64,000 nucleotides of DNA from Marinobacter sp. X15-166B (GTDB lineage: Bacteria; Pseudomonadota; Gammaproteobacteria; Pseudomonadales; Oleiphilaceae): the NCBI RefSeq assembly GCF_001752365.1, contig NZ_MEIY01000001.1, positions 671,312 to 735,311 of the forward strand. Direction: 5' to 3'. A program made the position numbers and the translations under genes. Numbering within the stretch: position 1 is the first letter of the stretch; each line of letters begins with the position of its first letter. Of this stretch, positions 1 through 9,596 are shown piece by piece. Under the pieces are notes generated by a model. That model saw only the letters and a list, made by a program, of their open reading frames with translations, was not told where the DNA came from and did not search any database.

Positions 1-30
1 TGCCATAATCTTGCAGGCGTAGCGGTAGCG

Positions 31-670
31 CGGTTCATCCCCGTGGGCACGGGGAACACGTACACAAGAACCACCCGACGGACGGAATCGTCGGTTCATC
101 CCCGTGGGCACGGGGAACACAGAGTGACGATGTAAAAATTCGTAGAATTGCCCGGTTCATCCCCGTGGGCACGGGGGAACACGACGTGCTGAGCCACTTC
201 TTCAGCATCAAGGTCGGTTCATCCCCGTGGGCACGGGGAACACTGGTAAGGCGCCCATTCACCACCCAGCGGGTACGGTTCATCCCCGTGGGCACGGGGA
301 ACACATTACCTACACTGTTGGGACAGAGTGCGAGGGCGGTTCATCCCCGTGGGCACGGGGAACACTATGGTGAAATCCGGTGTCATGCCTGCTCTCCCGG
401 TTCATCCCCGTGGGCACGGGGAACACCAGCAGGTTGGCCGGCCGCAGGTCGAGGAAATCGGTTCATCCCCGTGGGCACGGGGAACACGCCTGAGTTACTG
501 GGCGGTAGATCTCGACAACCGGTTCATCCCCGTGGGCACGGGGAACACGCCAACAAACCGCCTGGTCATGCCGCCACCTGCGGTTCATCCCCGTGGGCAC
601 GGGGAACACCAGGCCGGGGTGCAGCGCTCGGTTCGGTTGTCCGGTTCATCCCCGTGGGCACGGGGAACAC
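31..670 (-). CRISPR. Type I-E CRISPR array, 11 repeats and 10 spacers visible
   Basis: Repeats start at 31, 92, 153, 215, 276, 337, 398, 459, 520, 581 and 642. Ten are identical and 29 nt long. The third (153-182) is 30 nt because its run of four G after GCAC has become five. All ten complete spacers are exactly 32 nt. Bases 1-30 look like a spacer cut by the window edge, so the array continues to the left. Read on the minus strand the repeat begins GTGTTCCCC, folds a CCCCGT/ACGGGG hairpin and ends ATGAACCG. That matches the type I-E repeat and predicts an 8-nt crRNA 5' handle AUGAACCG. The leader-proximal, newest unit should be the one at 610-670, next to cas2. Spacer origins were not searched. 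Confidence 0.98.
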
Positions 671-749
671 TCTAATCGCATGCAGCTGATTTGTAAGCTT
701 AAAATAAGCCACCAGCAAACTACCAAGTTTTTAAAGAACGTACAATTCT
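671..749 (-). promoter_or_regulatory. CRISPR leader
   Basis: This A+T-rich 79-nt stretch lies between the stop of cas2 and the first repeat of the array. Read on the minus strand it contains GTTCTTTAAAAAC, TTGGTAG, TGGCTTA and ends GATTAGA directly before the repeat. From memory this resembles the leaders of Escherichia coli type I-E arrays, which carry the array promoter and an IHF site needed for spacer integration. I see no strong IHF consensus here, only a weak AATCAG-type match, so the IHF site is not claimed. Position and orientation support transcription of the array away from cas2. Confidence 0.75.
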
Positions 750-1968
<1,219 letters not shown>

Positions 1969-1969
<1 letters not shown>

Positions 1970-2640
1970 CAGAGGGGCCTTATTAGCATCAACCCACACC
2001 CAAGTGCTTTTGCACGGCCAAACCCGCGGGCATATTGAGATAAGAATACCGAGGGGTTCGCCACAGTAACAACGCCCTGGTAATCAACGCTCGAAAACTG
2101 AATCTGCTGACCTTTCTTTTTTTGACTGCGATGTTGTGTATAAGCGCCAATATCAGGCAGGCTCTCCAAACTTATTCCCCAGCTTTCCAAGCGCTGCTCG
2201 TTTGCAATCCATTCGTGGGCAGCAAGGTCCATGTGGCGTTTCACCTCATCCTCCGCCCAACCCTTGCGGCCCTGCTGTTTTTTCGCATGCATGAGAACAT
2301 CGTGGCGCTTTCTTCTCCCCTGCTCATCGGTAACGCAAATTGTAGGATTGGCCCTCAACTTAAAAACCAGACGTTGCCCAGCGGACAACTTGGGCTCGAA
2401 TGTTTTTACCTGGACTTTAAAAACATCATCCTGTGGGTCAGGTTGTTCCTGCGATAGAACAAAGAATACAGGCAGACCGTTGGGCGACAATTCTTGTCGA
2501 TAAATGAACTGTCGTTTTTTTTCGCTACTAAACAATTGCCACAATAATTGATGGGATGAATAGGCACCGTTCTGATTGAGTTTGAGCAAAATCTCGGCCA
2601 TTCGCCGTGAAGGAGACAAAGTTACTTTAGATAAAAACAT
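1969..2640 (-). CDS. cas6e: Cas6e (CasE/Cse3), crRNA-processing endoribonuclease of Cascade
   Basis: This 223-residue protein has the RAMP fold signature of Cas6e. It carries an N-terminal YSSHQLLWQLF segment with His30, corresponding to the conserved catalytic-region histidine, and a C-terminal glycine-rich loop GFGRAKALGCGLM. It should cut the repeat hairpin to leave the 8-nt 5' handle and stay bound to the 3' stem. The start at 2640 overlaps the cas5e stop by one base (TAATG), and its own stop overlaps the cas1 start (ATGA). This suggests translational coupling on both sides. Confidence 0.95.
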
Positions 2641-3392
2641 TACTGCTCTTCCCCCCGAGTGCGCTCAGGCAGACTCAACTGATGCATTGAACGTTGTTTG
2701 AATTGCCAACGCTCCCGACTTACAGGTTCATCCCAAGGATGCGTCGTAAGAACACTCTGCTCACCCATTTCATTTTTATCGCCTTGCCAAAAGTAAGTTA
2801 CCCAGCCATCGCTTCCCAACCAAAAGTCATCCGTTTTATCTGAATGCGTTAATGCGGGAAACTCTGTGTCCAATGCTTCTTTTAACATGCAGGGAGCAAG
2901 CACTTTGGGCATCAATGGCACTGCAAGAGGGCATGATTTGCGCCCCAGACTGAGTGGATAAACAGGCTTCAACAGTGCGGCTTGCAAGTTTTCCAGACTG
3001 AATGCCGCTTGCTCCGTTAGTGAGATCGCCACCACCCACAAGCCATCACAACGGTAATCCCGGCCCGATAGAATCGTATTTAATTTCGCTGCCGAGAGTT
3101 CACTTTTGCGAGTGTGATGCACCACCTTATTATTACTCGATGGTACTTGCGTTGTATGATAATCACGCATCAGAGTGCTCGGCACAGTTTGCTTGATGGC
3201 TACCAAAACGCTGTCCTGCAGCGCCTGTAACTCCTCCTTGTTTTCACGTTTGACCCCCAAGGCCGCACCCAAGAGGCCCAAGATGGCGGAGCGTGTTGGG
3301 GAAGCTGCGGTTTGGCGGTCACCGCCAACCGCCGGCAAGCCCCAGCTTGCCATAGGCCCATAAAGACGGAACACCAAGTAAGGCTTCATCAT
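2640..3392 (-). CDS. cas5e: Cas5e (CasD), Cascade subunit holding the crRNA 5' handle
   Basis: This 250-residue protein begins MMKPYLVFRLYGPMASWG, followed by DRQTAASPTRSAILGLLGAALG, the typical Cas5 N-terminal RAMP signature. YPLSLGRKSCPL in the second half is also characteristic. Cas5e binds the 5' handle of the crRNA and connects the Cas7 backbone to Cse1. It starts 6 nt after the cas7e stop and runs into cas6e with a TAATG overlap. The length is slightly above that of E. coli CasD. There is no sign of damage. Confidence 0.95.
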   Translation of the reverse strand: MMKPYLVFRLYGPMASWGLPAVGGDRQTAASPTRSAILGLLGAALGVKRENKEELQALQDSVLVAIKQTVPSTLMRDYHTTQVPSSNNKVVHHTRKSELSAAKLNTILSGRDYRCDGLWVVAISLTEQAAFSLENLQAALLKPVYPLSLGRKSCPLAVPLMPKVLAPCMLKEALDTEFPALTHSDKTDDFWLGSDGWVTYFWQGDKNEMGEQSVLTTHPWDEPVSRERWQFKQRSMHQLSLPERTRGEEQ

Positions 3393-3398
3393 CCACCC

Positions 3399-4433
3399 TT
3401 ATTCGGTAATAAACTGCAAAAGTTCGGAAAATGACCCCTTACCCGTCATTGCATTGAGGCTATAACGACTGTCTGCACAGGGACCGTAAACCTTGTCAAA
3501 ATTCTCAGCCTGTTGCTCTAATGCAGTTACAGCCGCTCCCCCCATATCAGCATCCTGAATGGGCTTTAAATACGCAACGGAGAGCGAGCGCGGTTGCTGC
3601 GTACCCTTTTCTGCCATCACATAGCTTGCATAAGCCCTGGATCCAAAACTGTTCTGTTTGCCGGTTGGTGATACTTTGATGGCGGCCTCCGTTAGCGCCT
3701 GTATGGCCTTGTCCGCCAACGCCTCATCGCCTCTCAGGCTTTCAATCAACTGGGTTTTGTTTATGCAGATGTAGCTGTAAAATAACGCGGCTGCGAACCC
3801 GGCCTCTCCTATGTGTGCCGAACCTGCGTCGCTCTGGCCATCATTCAAGTCATCAACCGCAGTAAAGTAATCGTCTTCAACCACAACACTGTGCACACTG
3901 ATCGCATGCGCGACCTGGCAAGCGGCTTCCACATTAAACTCCGGCGTGGATGCCAGCATTCGCCCAAACAAGGCAATATCAACGCCGGTTTTTTTCGACT
4001 TCAACTGACGCAGCTCGTCCTCCGTTGGCTCGCGGTCTTCCGACGCTAAAACAGCCACTAATGAGAGCGCCGCATCTTTTTCTACCGGGCTGATATGCGC
4101 CAACTGCTCGATTTCCAAACTGCCCTTTTTCAGTTTCCCGTATTGGCCGGCGATCTGACTGGCCCATTTTTGCGCTGACTTCTCTTTTACGTCCGCTTCG
4201 ACGAGAGCGTCGTATATCGTTTGTCCAAAACGTTTGGTGCGAGTCCCTAACTGACCCGCCATCGCCTCTTCAAACAAATCAGACGTGCGCCAATGCCGCT
4301 TTAAGCTTTGTGAACTGACGCGAAGGCGCTCAAAACCACCCATTTTTGCAGTCTTGGGGCGCCCCAGGTCGTCACGGTTCAGGTTTGAAGGTGCATAAGA
4401 TGTTAAAAGATGAAGCTGAATAAACTGACTCAT
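3399..4433 (-). CDS. cas7e: Cas7e (CasC/Cse4), Cascade backbone subunit
   Basis: I choose the ATG at 4433 (MSQFIQLHLLTSYAPSNLNR) because an AAGGA ribosome-binding site lies about 8 nt upstream and because this is the conserved Cas7e N-terminus. The upstream extension to 4481 reads as non-family sequence. The 344-residue protein contains DLGRPKTAKMGG and RVSSQSLKRHWR, the classic start of the family, and NSFGSRAYASYV later. Several copies form the helical filament along the spacer part of crRNA. The 75-nt gap to cse2 is the longest inside the operon and includes a short imperfect hairpin. Confidence 0.96.
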   Translation of the reverse strand: MSQFIQLHLLTSYAPSNLNRDDLGRPKTAKMGGFERLRVSSQSLKRHWRTSDLFEEAMAGQLGTRTKRFGQTIYDALVEADVKEKSAQKWASQIAGQYGKLKKGSLEIEQLAHISPVEKDAALSLVAVLASEDREPTEDELRQLKSKKTGVDIALFGRMLASTPEFNVEAACQVAHAISVHSVVVEDDYFTAVDDLNDGQSDAGSAHIGEAGFAAALFYSYICINKTQLIESLRGDEALADKAIQALTEAAIKVSPTGKQNSFGSRAYASYVMAEKGTQQPRSLSVAYLKPIQDADMGGAAVTALEQQAENFDKVYGPCADSRYSLNAMTGKGSFSELLQFITE

Positions 4434-4508
4434 GATCAAAGTGTCCTTAAAAATCCCTATTTGAAGTACAGCCCACAACAATCACAACGTGGCTTTCATA
4501 AAACCCCA

Positions 4509-5111
4509 TTACTTTCCTGCACTGCCTCCGGCAGCCCGGTAATAATCCATGGCCCACTGCACCGCAATTCGGTTCTCAGCTTTGCGTGGGCGGTATAAGT
4601 GTTGCTCGACAAACCATTGCTCGATGTCTTGTGCCAAAGCCAGCACGGCCACCTGGCCTTTGAGTTGAAGCAAAATGCGCCGCAAACGTCGCAGAAACTC
4701 GTCCGGCGTTTTGGCACTTTGCAGTTGAGCAAAACGCAGCTCACTGACCACCGATTTGTCACCGTTACCTCTAGCGCCCGCAGCCATAGCCAACCTGACC
4801 TCACTGCTTTGCTGCACATAAACCAACGCTGCGGCAATGGTTGCCCAGCGCTCCATGTCTGCTGGCCTCGCATTGTCCGTCAGCTCAGTTGGCAAGCTGA
4901 ACCACAAAGAGCGGAACCCCTCACTGAGCATGGCCGCATCGATTGACTCGCATCGCTTTAGCCTTGCTTTCAAACCGGATGGGGCTGGTGGAATGTGCTT
5001 TGCCTTTAGCTCGTCTGCCGAGAGCATCATGCCCTGCCACCACCGCAACACCGCTGACTTGATGGCATCATTATGGCGAATGGTCAGTGACCCTTGATTT
5101 GCCTTTCCCAT
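4509..5111 (-). CDS. cse2: Cse2 (CasB), Cascade small subunit
   Basis: This 200-residue protein contains AVLRWWQGMMLSADELKA near the N-terminus, LKARLKRCESIDAAM, and a C-terminal DIEQWFVEQHLY helix, as in CasB/Cse2. Two copies form the belly of Cascade and stabilise the displaced DNA strand. The start ATG overlaps the cse1 stop as TAATG. It is somewhat longer than E. coli CasB. The identification also rests on its fixed place between cse1 and cas7e. Confidence 0.93.
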   Translation of the reverse strand: MGKANQGSLTIRHNDAIKSAVLRWWQGMMLSADELKAKHIPPAPSGLKARLKRCESIDAAMLSEGFRSLWFSLPTELTDNARPADMERWATIAAALVYVQQSSEVRLAMAAGARGNGDKSVVSELRFAQLQSAKTPDEFLRRLRRILLQLKGQVAVLALAQDIEQWFVEQHLYRPRKAENRIAVQWAMDYYRAAGGSAGK

Positions 5112-6697
5112 TACACCGCCTCCTTTATGCCGGCAATTTTGTAGTCTTCTACAAACCGTTTAATGTCCTTGCTTCCAAACAGCCACTTCATCAGTGCTTG
5201 TCTGGCTTTGATTCGCTTTGCCATTGAGCGCTGGTCTCCCAATTCAGACAAAGCATACTCATCAAACAAATCCATACATGTGCTACGCAGCTTATTTAAC
5301 CAGTCTCCCGCTTGTTTCGGGTTAATATATTCACCTCTCTTGGCCTGCTGAGTGATGTGTTCGACTACGGTGAAAAACACAGACTCACTACGTTGCCAGA
5401 AAGCGAGATCAATAAAAGATATATCGCCTTTGGCATCTTTTGGCTTATCAAACCAAGCAGCTTTTATCTGGTCACGGGTATACCAAAGTGCGCTACTGGC
5501 CAAGCTCTGCAAGCGCTTAATCTCAACCACAATGGCGTCTTGAGCATCAACATCGACATGAAACAGCGGCATAGTCACTGAATACCAGCCCCGGGCTTTC
5601 ATATTGTCCATATCATACCCAAATACCCACAAACGCGGTTGCTCACTTTTGTGGACCTCCTTGGCATTTCTCTGGTAATGAGTAACCACACCGGCACATC
5701 GCTGGCCGTCTTTGTCGCTGGTCAACGCCATTACATCCCAGGTTTTATAATTAATTCCACCCGGCTGAGCTTTAAGCGACAAGTGATCCTGTTCAGGTTT
5801 TTTGCTATCCCAGGTATAAGGAGTGAGTGGATGTTCCCAGGTACCGCTGTAATTATTTCCGTAATTCTTTGCCAGATACGAGGTAACTATTGTGGATGCA
5901 GGCAGCCCGCTGATTGCACATTGTCCGTCGCTATGGTCCACCAGCAACCGGATACGTCGCGGCATTGCCCAGAACATGTGCAGTGGATGGACATCGGTAT
6001 GATAAATTTCGCTGCCTTTTTTGTGGCTTTCCTGCGTAGAGGCAAGCCAGGGAAACACACTCCCGTCGGTGAAATCAGGGTCCTCGTAACCCCACTCCTC
6101 ACGATTGATGACGTTTAGCCATAGCTTTTTCCATAAGGTGGCTGTTTCGGAATGTGGCATTACCAAAGTCGTTAAAGGACCGCCACCCCTAAGACCAACC
6201 CGATGGCCAACTCCACCTGCAGGCGCATTGACTTGCAGTGTAAACAGTGCCATCACCGCCATATCCAGCGACATCTGTTCACCTACGCCGCGCTTTATAA
6301 AATGATCGGTGTTTTGTTTGATGCCATTCGCACCCGGCGCTTCGATCAACAAGCCAGCTACGGTTGTTGGCTTTTGATCACTCAAAGTTTCAAAGTCCTG
6401 CATAAACAGCGGGCCATCGCCGACCACATTGAATGCATGAGCCACCAGATTGAATGCGTTTTGCAACTCCGCTTCTTCTGGGGATTCCAGATATCGATCC
6501 CCCCACTCTTCCTCATCGTCTGGCGCAAAAGCTGTCTGTAGTAGCGCAATCGCAAATTGGTAAGCAGCGCCCTGAAAGTCTGCCCGCGGGAGTGCAAAGT
6601 CGATCACATCCGGATCGCGTATACTGGCCAGCGGTAAAACTTGCGCAGTTCCATCTTTCAGTCGAAAAGGCAGCCATGCTTGCTGAACAATGTTCAT
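5111..6697 (-). CDS. cse1: Cse1 (CasA/Cas8e), Cascade large subunit and PAM reader
   Basis: I place the start at 6697 (MNIVQQAWLPFRLKDG), preceded by AGGAGG and overlapping the cas3 stop as ATGA. The conserved RxxxG-type N-terminus of Cse1 begins there. The 528-residue protein has ISGLPASTIVTSYLAKNY-type and PHPLTPYTW-like segments, and a C-terminal helical bundle. In the family this subunit recognises the PAM, opens the DNA and recruits Cas3. The length fits the family (about 500 residues). It is intact. Confidence 0.95.
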   Translation of the reverse strand: MNIVQQAWLPFRLKDGTAQVLPLASIRDPDVIDFALPRADFQGAAYQFAIALLQTAFAPDDEEEWGDRYLESPEEAELQNAFNLVAHAFNVVGDGPLFMQDFETLSDQKPTTVAGLLIEAPGANGIKQNTDHFIKRGVGEQMSLDMAVMALFTLQVNAPAGGVGHRVGLRGGGPLTTLVMPHSETATLWKKLWLNVINREEWGYEDPDFTDGSVFPWLASTQESHKKGSEIYHTDVHPLHMFWAMPRRIRLLVDHSDGQCAISGLPASTIVTSYLAKNYGNNYSGTWEHPLTPYTWDSKKPEQDHLSLKAQPGGINYKTWDVMALTSDKDGQRCAGVVTHYQRNAKEVHKSEQPRLWVFGYDMDNMKARGWYSVTMPLFHVDVDAQDAIVVEIKRLQSLASSALWYTRDQIKAAWFDKPKDAKGDISFIDLAFWQRSESVFFTVVEHITQQAKRGEYINPKQAGDWLNKLRSTCMDLFDEYALSELGDQRSMAKRIKARQALMKWLFGSKDIKRFVEDYKIAGIKEAV

Positions 6698-9420
6698 GAA
6701 ACCTCCTGTGTTTGCTGTTCGCAAAACCCTGTTGTCTCGTTATACGTAAATTGCGAATCTTGCTCCGGTAACCAGAGCCGTAGGTACTTTGCTTGCGGAT
6801 AGGCTTGATGAACGGCTTCCGTTTGTTGTTCAGAGAGTGACGCGAGCTTATCGGCGTATTTCCGTTTAGCCACTTTCACGGTGCTCAGGGCTACAGCAAA
6901 ATAAGGATCAGTTACCCATGGGGTTAGCTCTCCCCCCTCATCTTCTTTCAGTAACAGCACGCTAACGGTTTCAATATCACGGTAGCGTGTGCTGATATCA
7001 TGATTGTCTTCAGTCCAATACCTCGAACTTTTGTCACTGTATCCTTTTGCCAGGTTTAACAACTGGGACGATGCCTTGGCTGCCTTGGCACGTTGCGCGC
7101 CAATCAATTCATGCTCTTTCGCAACCAAGCTCGCGGGGATCTGTTCGTAAGCCTCAACGCTGTAAACGGATTCAATAAGGGTGCGCGCATCCTCAGGCAT
7201 CCTGATTGCGCCGTTGGTTAAAAGAGTGCGTAATCCAAGCCACAATCGCCCCGGTGATCGGTAGACATATTCGGTATTCTGAAACTGTAGGCTAAGCCAG
7301 TCAGCCGTTGGAGAATCCTCCCATTCCGGGGCATGAACATACAAAACCGGCGCAGCTCGCTGGTCACTAATACCTTGCTGATAATGCCCCTGATTATTGC
7401 GAGTATGACGATGCAGTCGCCCTGCCCGTTGAATCAGATCATCGATCGGACAGATATCAGAAATCATGACATCGGTATCTGCATCCAGACTTTCCTGAAA
7501 GACCTGGGTGGCAATCAGCACGCGCCCTTGTCTCTGCTGACTCCCACCCTGCTTGCCAAAAATATCCAGCACTTTATTTTCAATGACTTTTCGGTCATGA
7601 AGAACAAAGCGGCTATGAAACAACAAGCAATCGTCAGGGTTTTCAATTGCCTCCTGCACCAAGGCGTGAGCTGCAAGCGCATCATTCACGGTATTGCGAA
7701 TCCACACCACACATTGCCCTTGCGCTACCGAAGCCAATATGACATCTAGGCATTCAGACTCGCTATGCACCACAGAAACAGCAACCTCTCGACTCACCTC
7801 AGGCCGACTCTTCAGGGGTTGCTCTTTTATGGGCAATTCCGGATCGATGGTAATGTGTGTTGCCAACGGAAAGGCGGTTTCCTCGAGAGCCAGTACTGGA
7901 ATCCCCACTGCGCTCAGCCAGATGTTGGCAAGGCGCTGACGCTGATTTTGTGACAAAGTGGCGGTTAATAAAATGACAGAGCCACCTTGATGCAAGTGCA
8001 GTTTGAGCAACCCATCCAGCAGCTCAAACATGTACTCATCCGCCGAGTGTACTTCATCAAAAATCAGCACCTTGCGATTCAACCCCAACAAACGCAGCGA
8101 CTGGTGACGACGGGGAAGCACTGCCAGCAAAGTCTGGTCTAACGTACCAACCCCCACGGGTGCCAACAGCGCTTTTTTGCGGGAATCAGCGAGCCATTGA
8201 TTGCACTGTGCGGTCGCCGTTTGATCGGTTTTATCGTAATGGCGGTCTTGGGGCCCTGCGTTGAGTTTCGCCTCTTGAAAGCGATCATTCATTTCACGAG
8301 CACCATGAGCCAACACAATACTTGGCTGATAATCCCCGTCACTTGTTAGCATTTGCTGATAGTGATCGGCCACACGGCTAAACATCGCATTAGAGGTCGC
8401 CATCGTTGGCAACCCGAAATAAAAACCGTCAGCCGCCCCCGCTTCCATTAAACGATGTGTCAACGTCAGTGCCGCTTCCGTCTTGCCCGCTCCAGTGACA
8501 TCTTCGAGGATAAACAACTGCGGGGAGTCATTAAGGTCGACTTGCTCAGCCCAAGCCTGTAGTGGCGTAGGCTCAAATCCAAAGTGGTACTCTACTGATT
8601 GAAAGGGTGCGACCTTGGGAGCCTGATCTAAGGCAGCTGCTTTAAGTGCTTTTTGGGCTTGGCGTTGCGCCACTGCCCAATAATTACTAAGCGGCTCAAT
8701 CACATTTTTATAAGGGAAATATTCGCGATTGGAGCCCACCCAATCAGCCAATACCGCCATACCGGCGAGCTGCCAGCTCACCTGTTCTAATCGGGACCGC
8801 CAGTTTTTACAGCCAAACTTATCTAGCGGGAATTCCGGCTGAAACAGCCGGTACGCATCATTTACAAAGGCACGAGCAGCTTCAACATTATGTGGTTCGG
8901 TAAAGTGCTTTACTGAGGTTACGTCTTTGGTATCAATCGGCTGACCATGATGCCCGAACACACAGTTCATCAGCACCATGACAGCTTTTCGCAACTGTCG
9001 ATCTTCGGTGCGAGAAGGTGTTTCCTCCAGCGTGATCTGATCAAAAAAACCGGGTTCAATCTCGTGCCAGAAATACAATCCCATTCTGTCATGACGGTAT
9101 TGCGACCCGTCATAGCCAAAGCGGCTGTTCGCGTCTATAAGGGAGGTGTTTTCAGGTCTATACAAGCCCTGAAAGGCAGAGGCGAACTTCCCTAAATCGT
9201 GTAATGCCAAAGCAAAACCAAATAGCGCATTAAGCTGCTGTGGCGACAATTCAAGGAAGGTTGCCAAATCTGTTGTAAGAGTTTTACTGGGGCAAAGTAA
9301 TCGACGGCCAACAGCCGCTACATCTAAGCTATGGTAGGGCAGCAGATGATATTTTATTTGGCTATTAACGTCAGCCTGGGCTTTTCCCCAATAACTAAAA
9401 TACGGGCAATCAATTGCCAT
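6694..9420 (-). CDS. cas3: Cas3 HD nuclease-helicase (type I-E effector)
   Basis: This 908-residue single-chain Cas3 has an N-terminal HD nuclease domain (His30 in YHSLDVAAVG; His74-Asp75 in LALHDLGKF) followed by a superfamily-2 helicase. The helicase has Walker A TGAGKTEA near residue 307, a DEVH box near 452, and LLTATL (motif III) near 483. QRAGRLHRH (motif VI) lies further on. It degrades Cascade-marked DNA processively. The start at 9420 has a GGGAGGTGG ribosome-binding site. Unlike E. coli K-12, where cas3 is separated from the Cascade genes by a regulated gap, here its stop overlaps the cse1 start by 4 nt. Confidence 0.97.
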   Translation of the reverse strand: MAIDCPYFSYWGKAQADVNSQIKYHLLPYHSLDVAAVGRRLLCPSKTLTTDLATFLELSPQQLNALFGFALALHDLGKFASAFQGLYRPENTSLIDANSRFGYDGSQYRHDRMGLYFWHEIEPGFFDQITLEETPSRTEDRQLRKAVMVLMNCVFGHHGQPIDTKDVTSVKHFTEPHNVEAARAFVNDAYRLFQPEFPLDKFGCKNWRSRLEQVSWQLAGMAVLADWVGSNREYFPYKNVIEPLSNYWAVAQRQAQKALKAAALDQAPKVAPFQSVEYHFGFEPTPLQAWAEQVDLNDSPQLFILEDVTGAGKTEAALTLTHRLMEAGAADGFYFGLPTMATSNAMFSRVADHYQQMLTSDGDYQPSIVLAHGAREMNDRFQEAKLNAGPQDRHYDKTDQTATAQCNQWLADSRKKALLAPVGVGTLDQTLLAVLPRRHQSLRLLGLNRKVLIFDEVHSADEYMFELLDGLLKLHLHQGGSVILLTATLSQNQRQRLANIWLSAVGIPVLALEETAFPLATHITIDPELPIKEQPLKSRPEVSREVAVSVVHSESECLDVILASVAQGQCVVWIRNTVNDALAAHALVQEAIENPDDCLLFHSRFVLHDRKVIENKVLDIFGKQGGSQQRQGRVLIATQVFQESLDADTDVMISDICPIDDLIQRAGRLHRHTRNNQGHYQQGISDQRAAPVLYVHAPEWEDSPTADWLSLQFQNTEYVYRSPGRLWLGLRTLLTNGAIRMPEDARTLIESVYSVEAYEQIPASLVAKEHELIGAQRAKAAKASSQLLNLAKGYSDKSSRYWTEDNHDISTRYRDIETVSVLLLKEDEGGELTPWVTDPYFAVALSTVKVAKRKYADKLASLSEQQTEAVHQAYPQAKYLRLWLPEQDSQFTYNETTGFCEQQTQEVS

Positions 9421-9596
9421 ATGAGCTCACCACCTCCCTATGACGCAAATCTAGAGCTATAAAAACGAGCGAGCAAAACAGATTGTTTTATTTTTCTAGT
9501 TTTCTTACAGAACCATTATTATATGGTCGCGTCCAGCTTTTATATTTTTAGCAAGTTTTAGTTACCGTATCTATATCCACGGTGAAATACCAGTCA
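9421..9596 (-). promoter_or_regulatory. Promoter region of the cas operon
   Basis: This 176-nt, strongly A+T-rich stretch separates cas3 from the upstream same-strand MFS gene. On the minus strand a perfect TATAAT lies at 9533-9528, about 110 nt before the cas3 start. I find no convincing -35 hexamer at 16-18 nt from it. The A+T richness and position would suit silencing by H-NS-type proteins as in E. coli, but this is inference. No clear terminator for the upstream gene is seen, so read-through from the MFS gene is possible. Confidence 0.45.

Noticed and set aside
165..689. Open frames of 60-174 residues through the CRISPR array
   Set aside because: They translate the repeats (recurring RAHGDEP and PVGTGNT segments), not a protein.
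9421..9596. Anti-CRISPR or small accessory gene beside cas3
   Set aside because: No frame with start, ribosome-binding site and reasonable length exists. The region fits a promoter.
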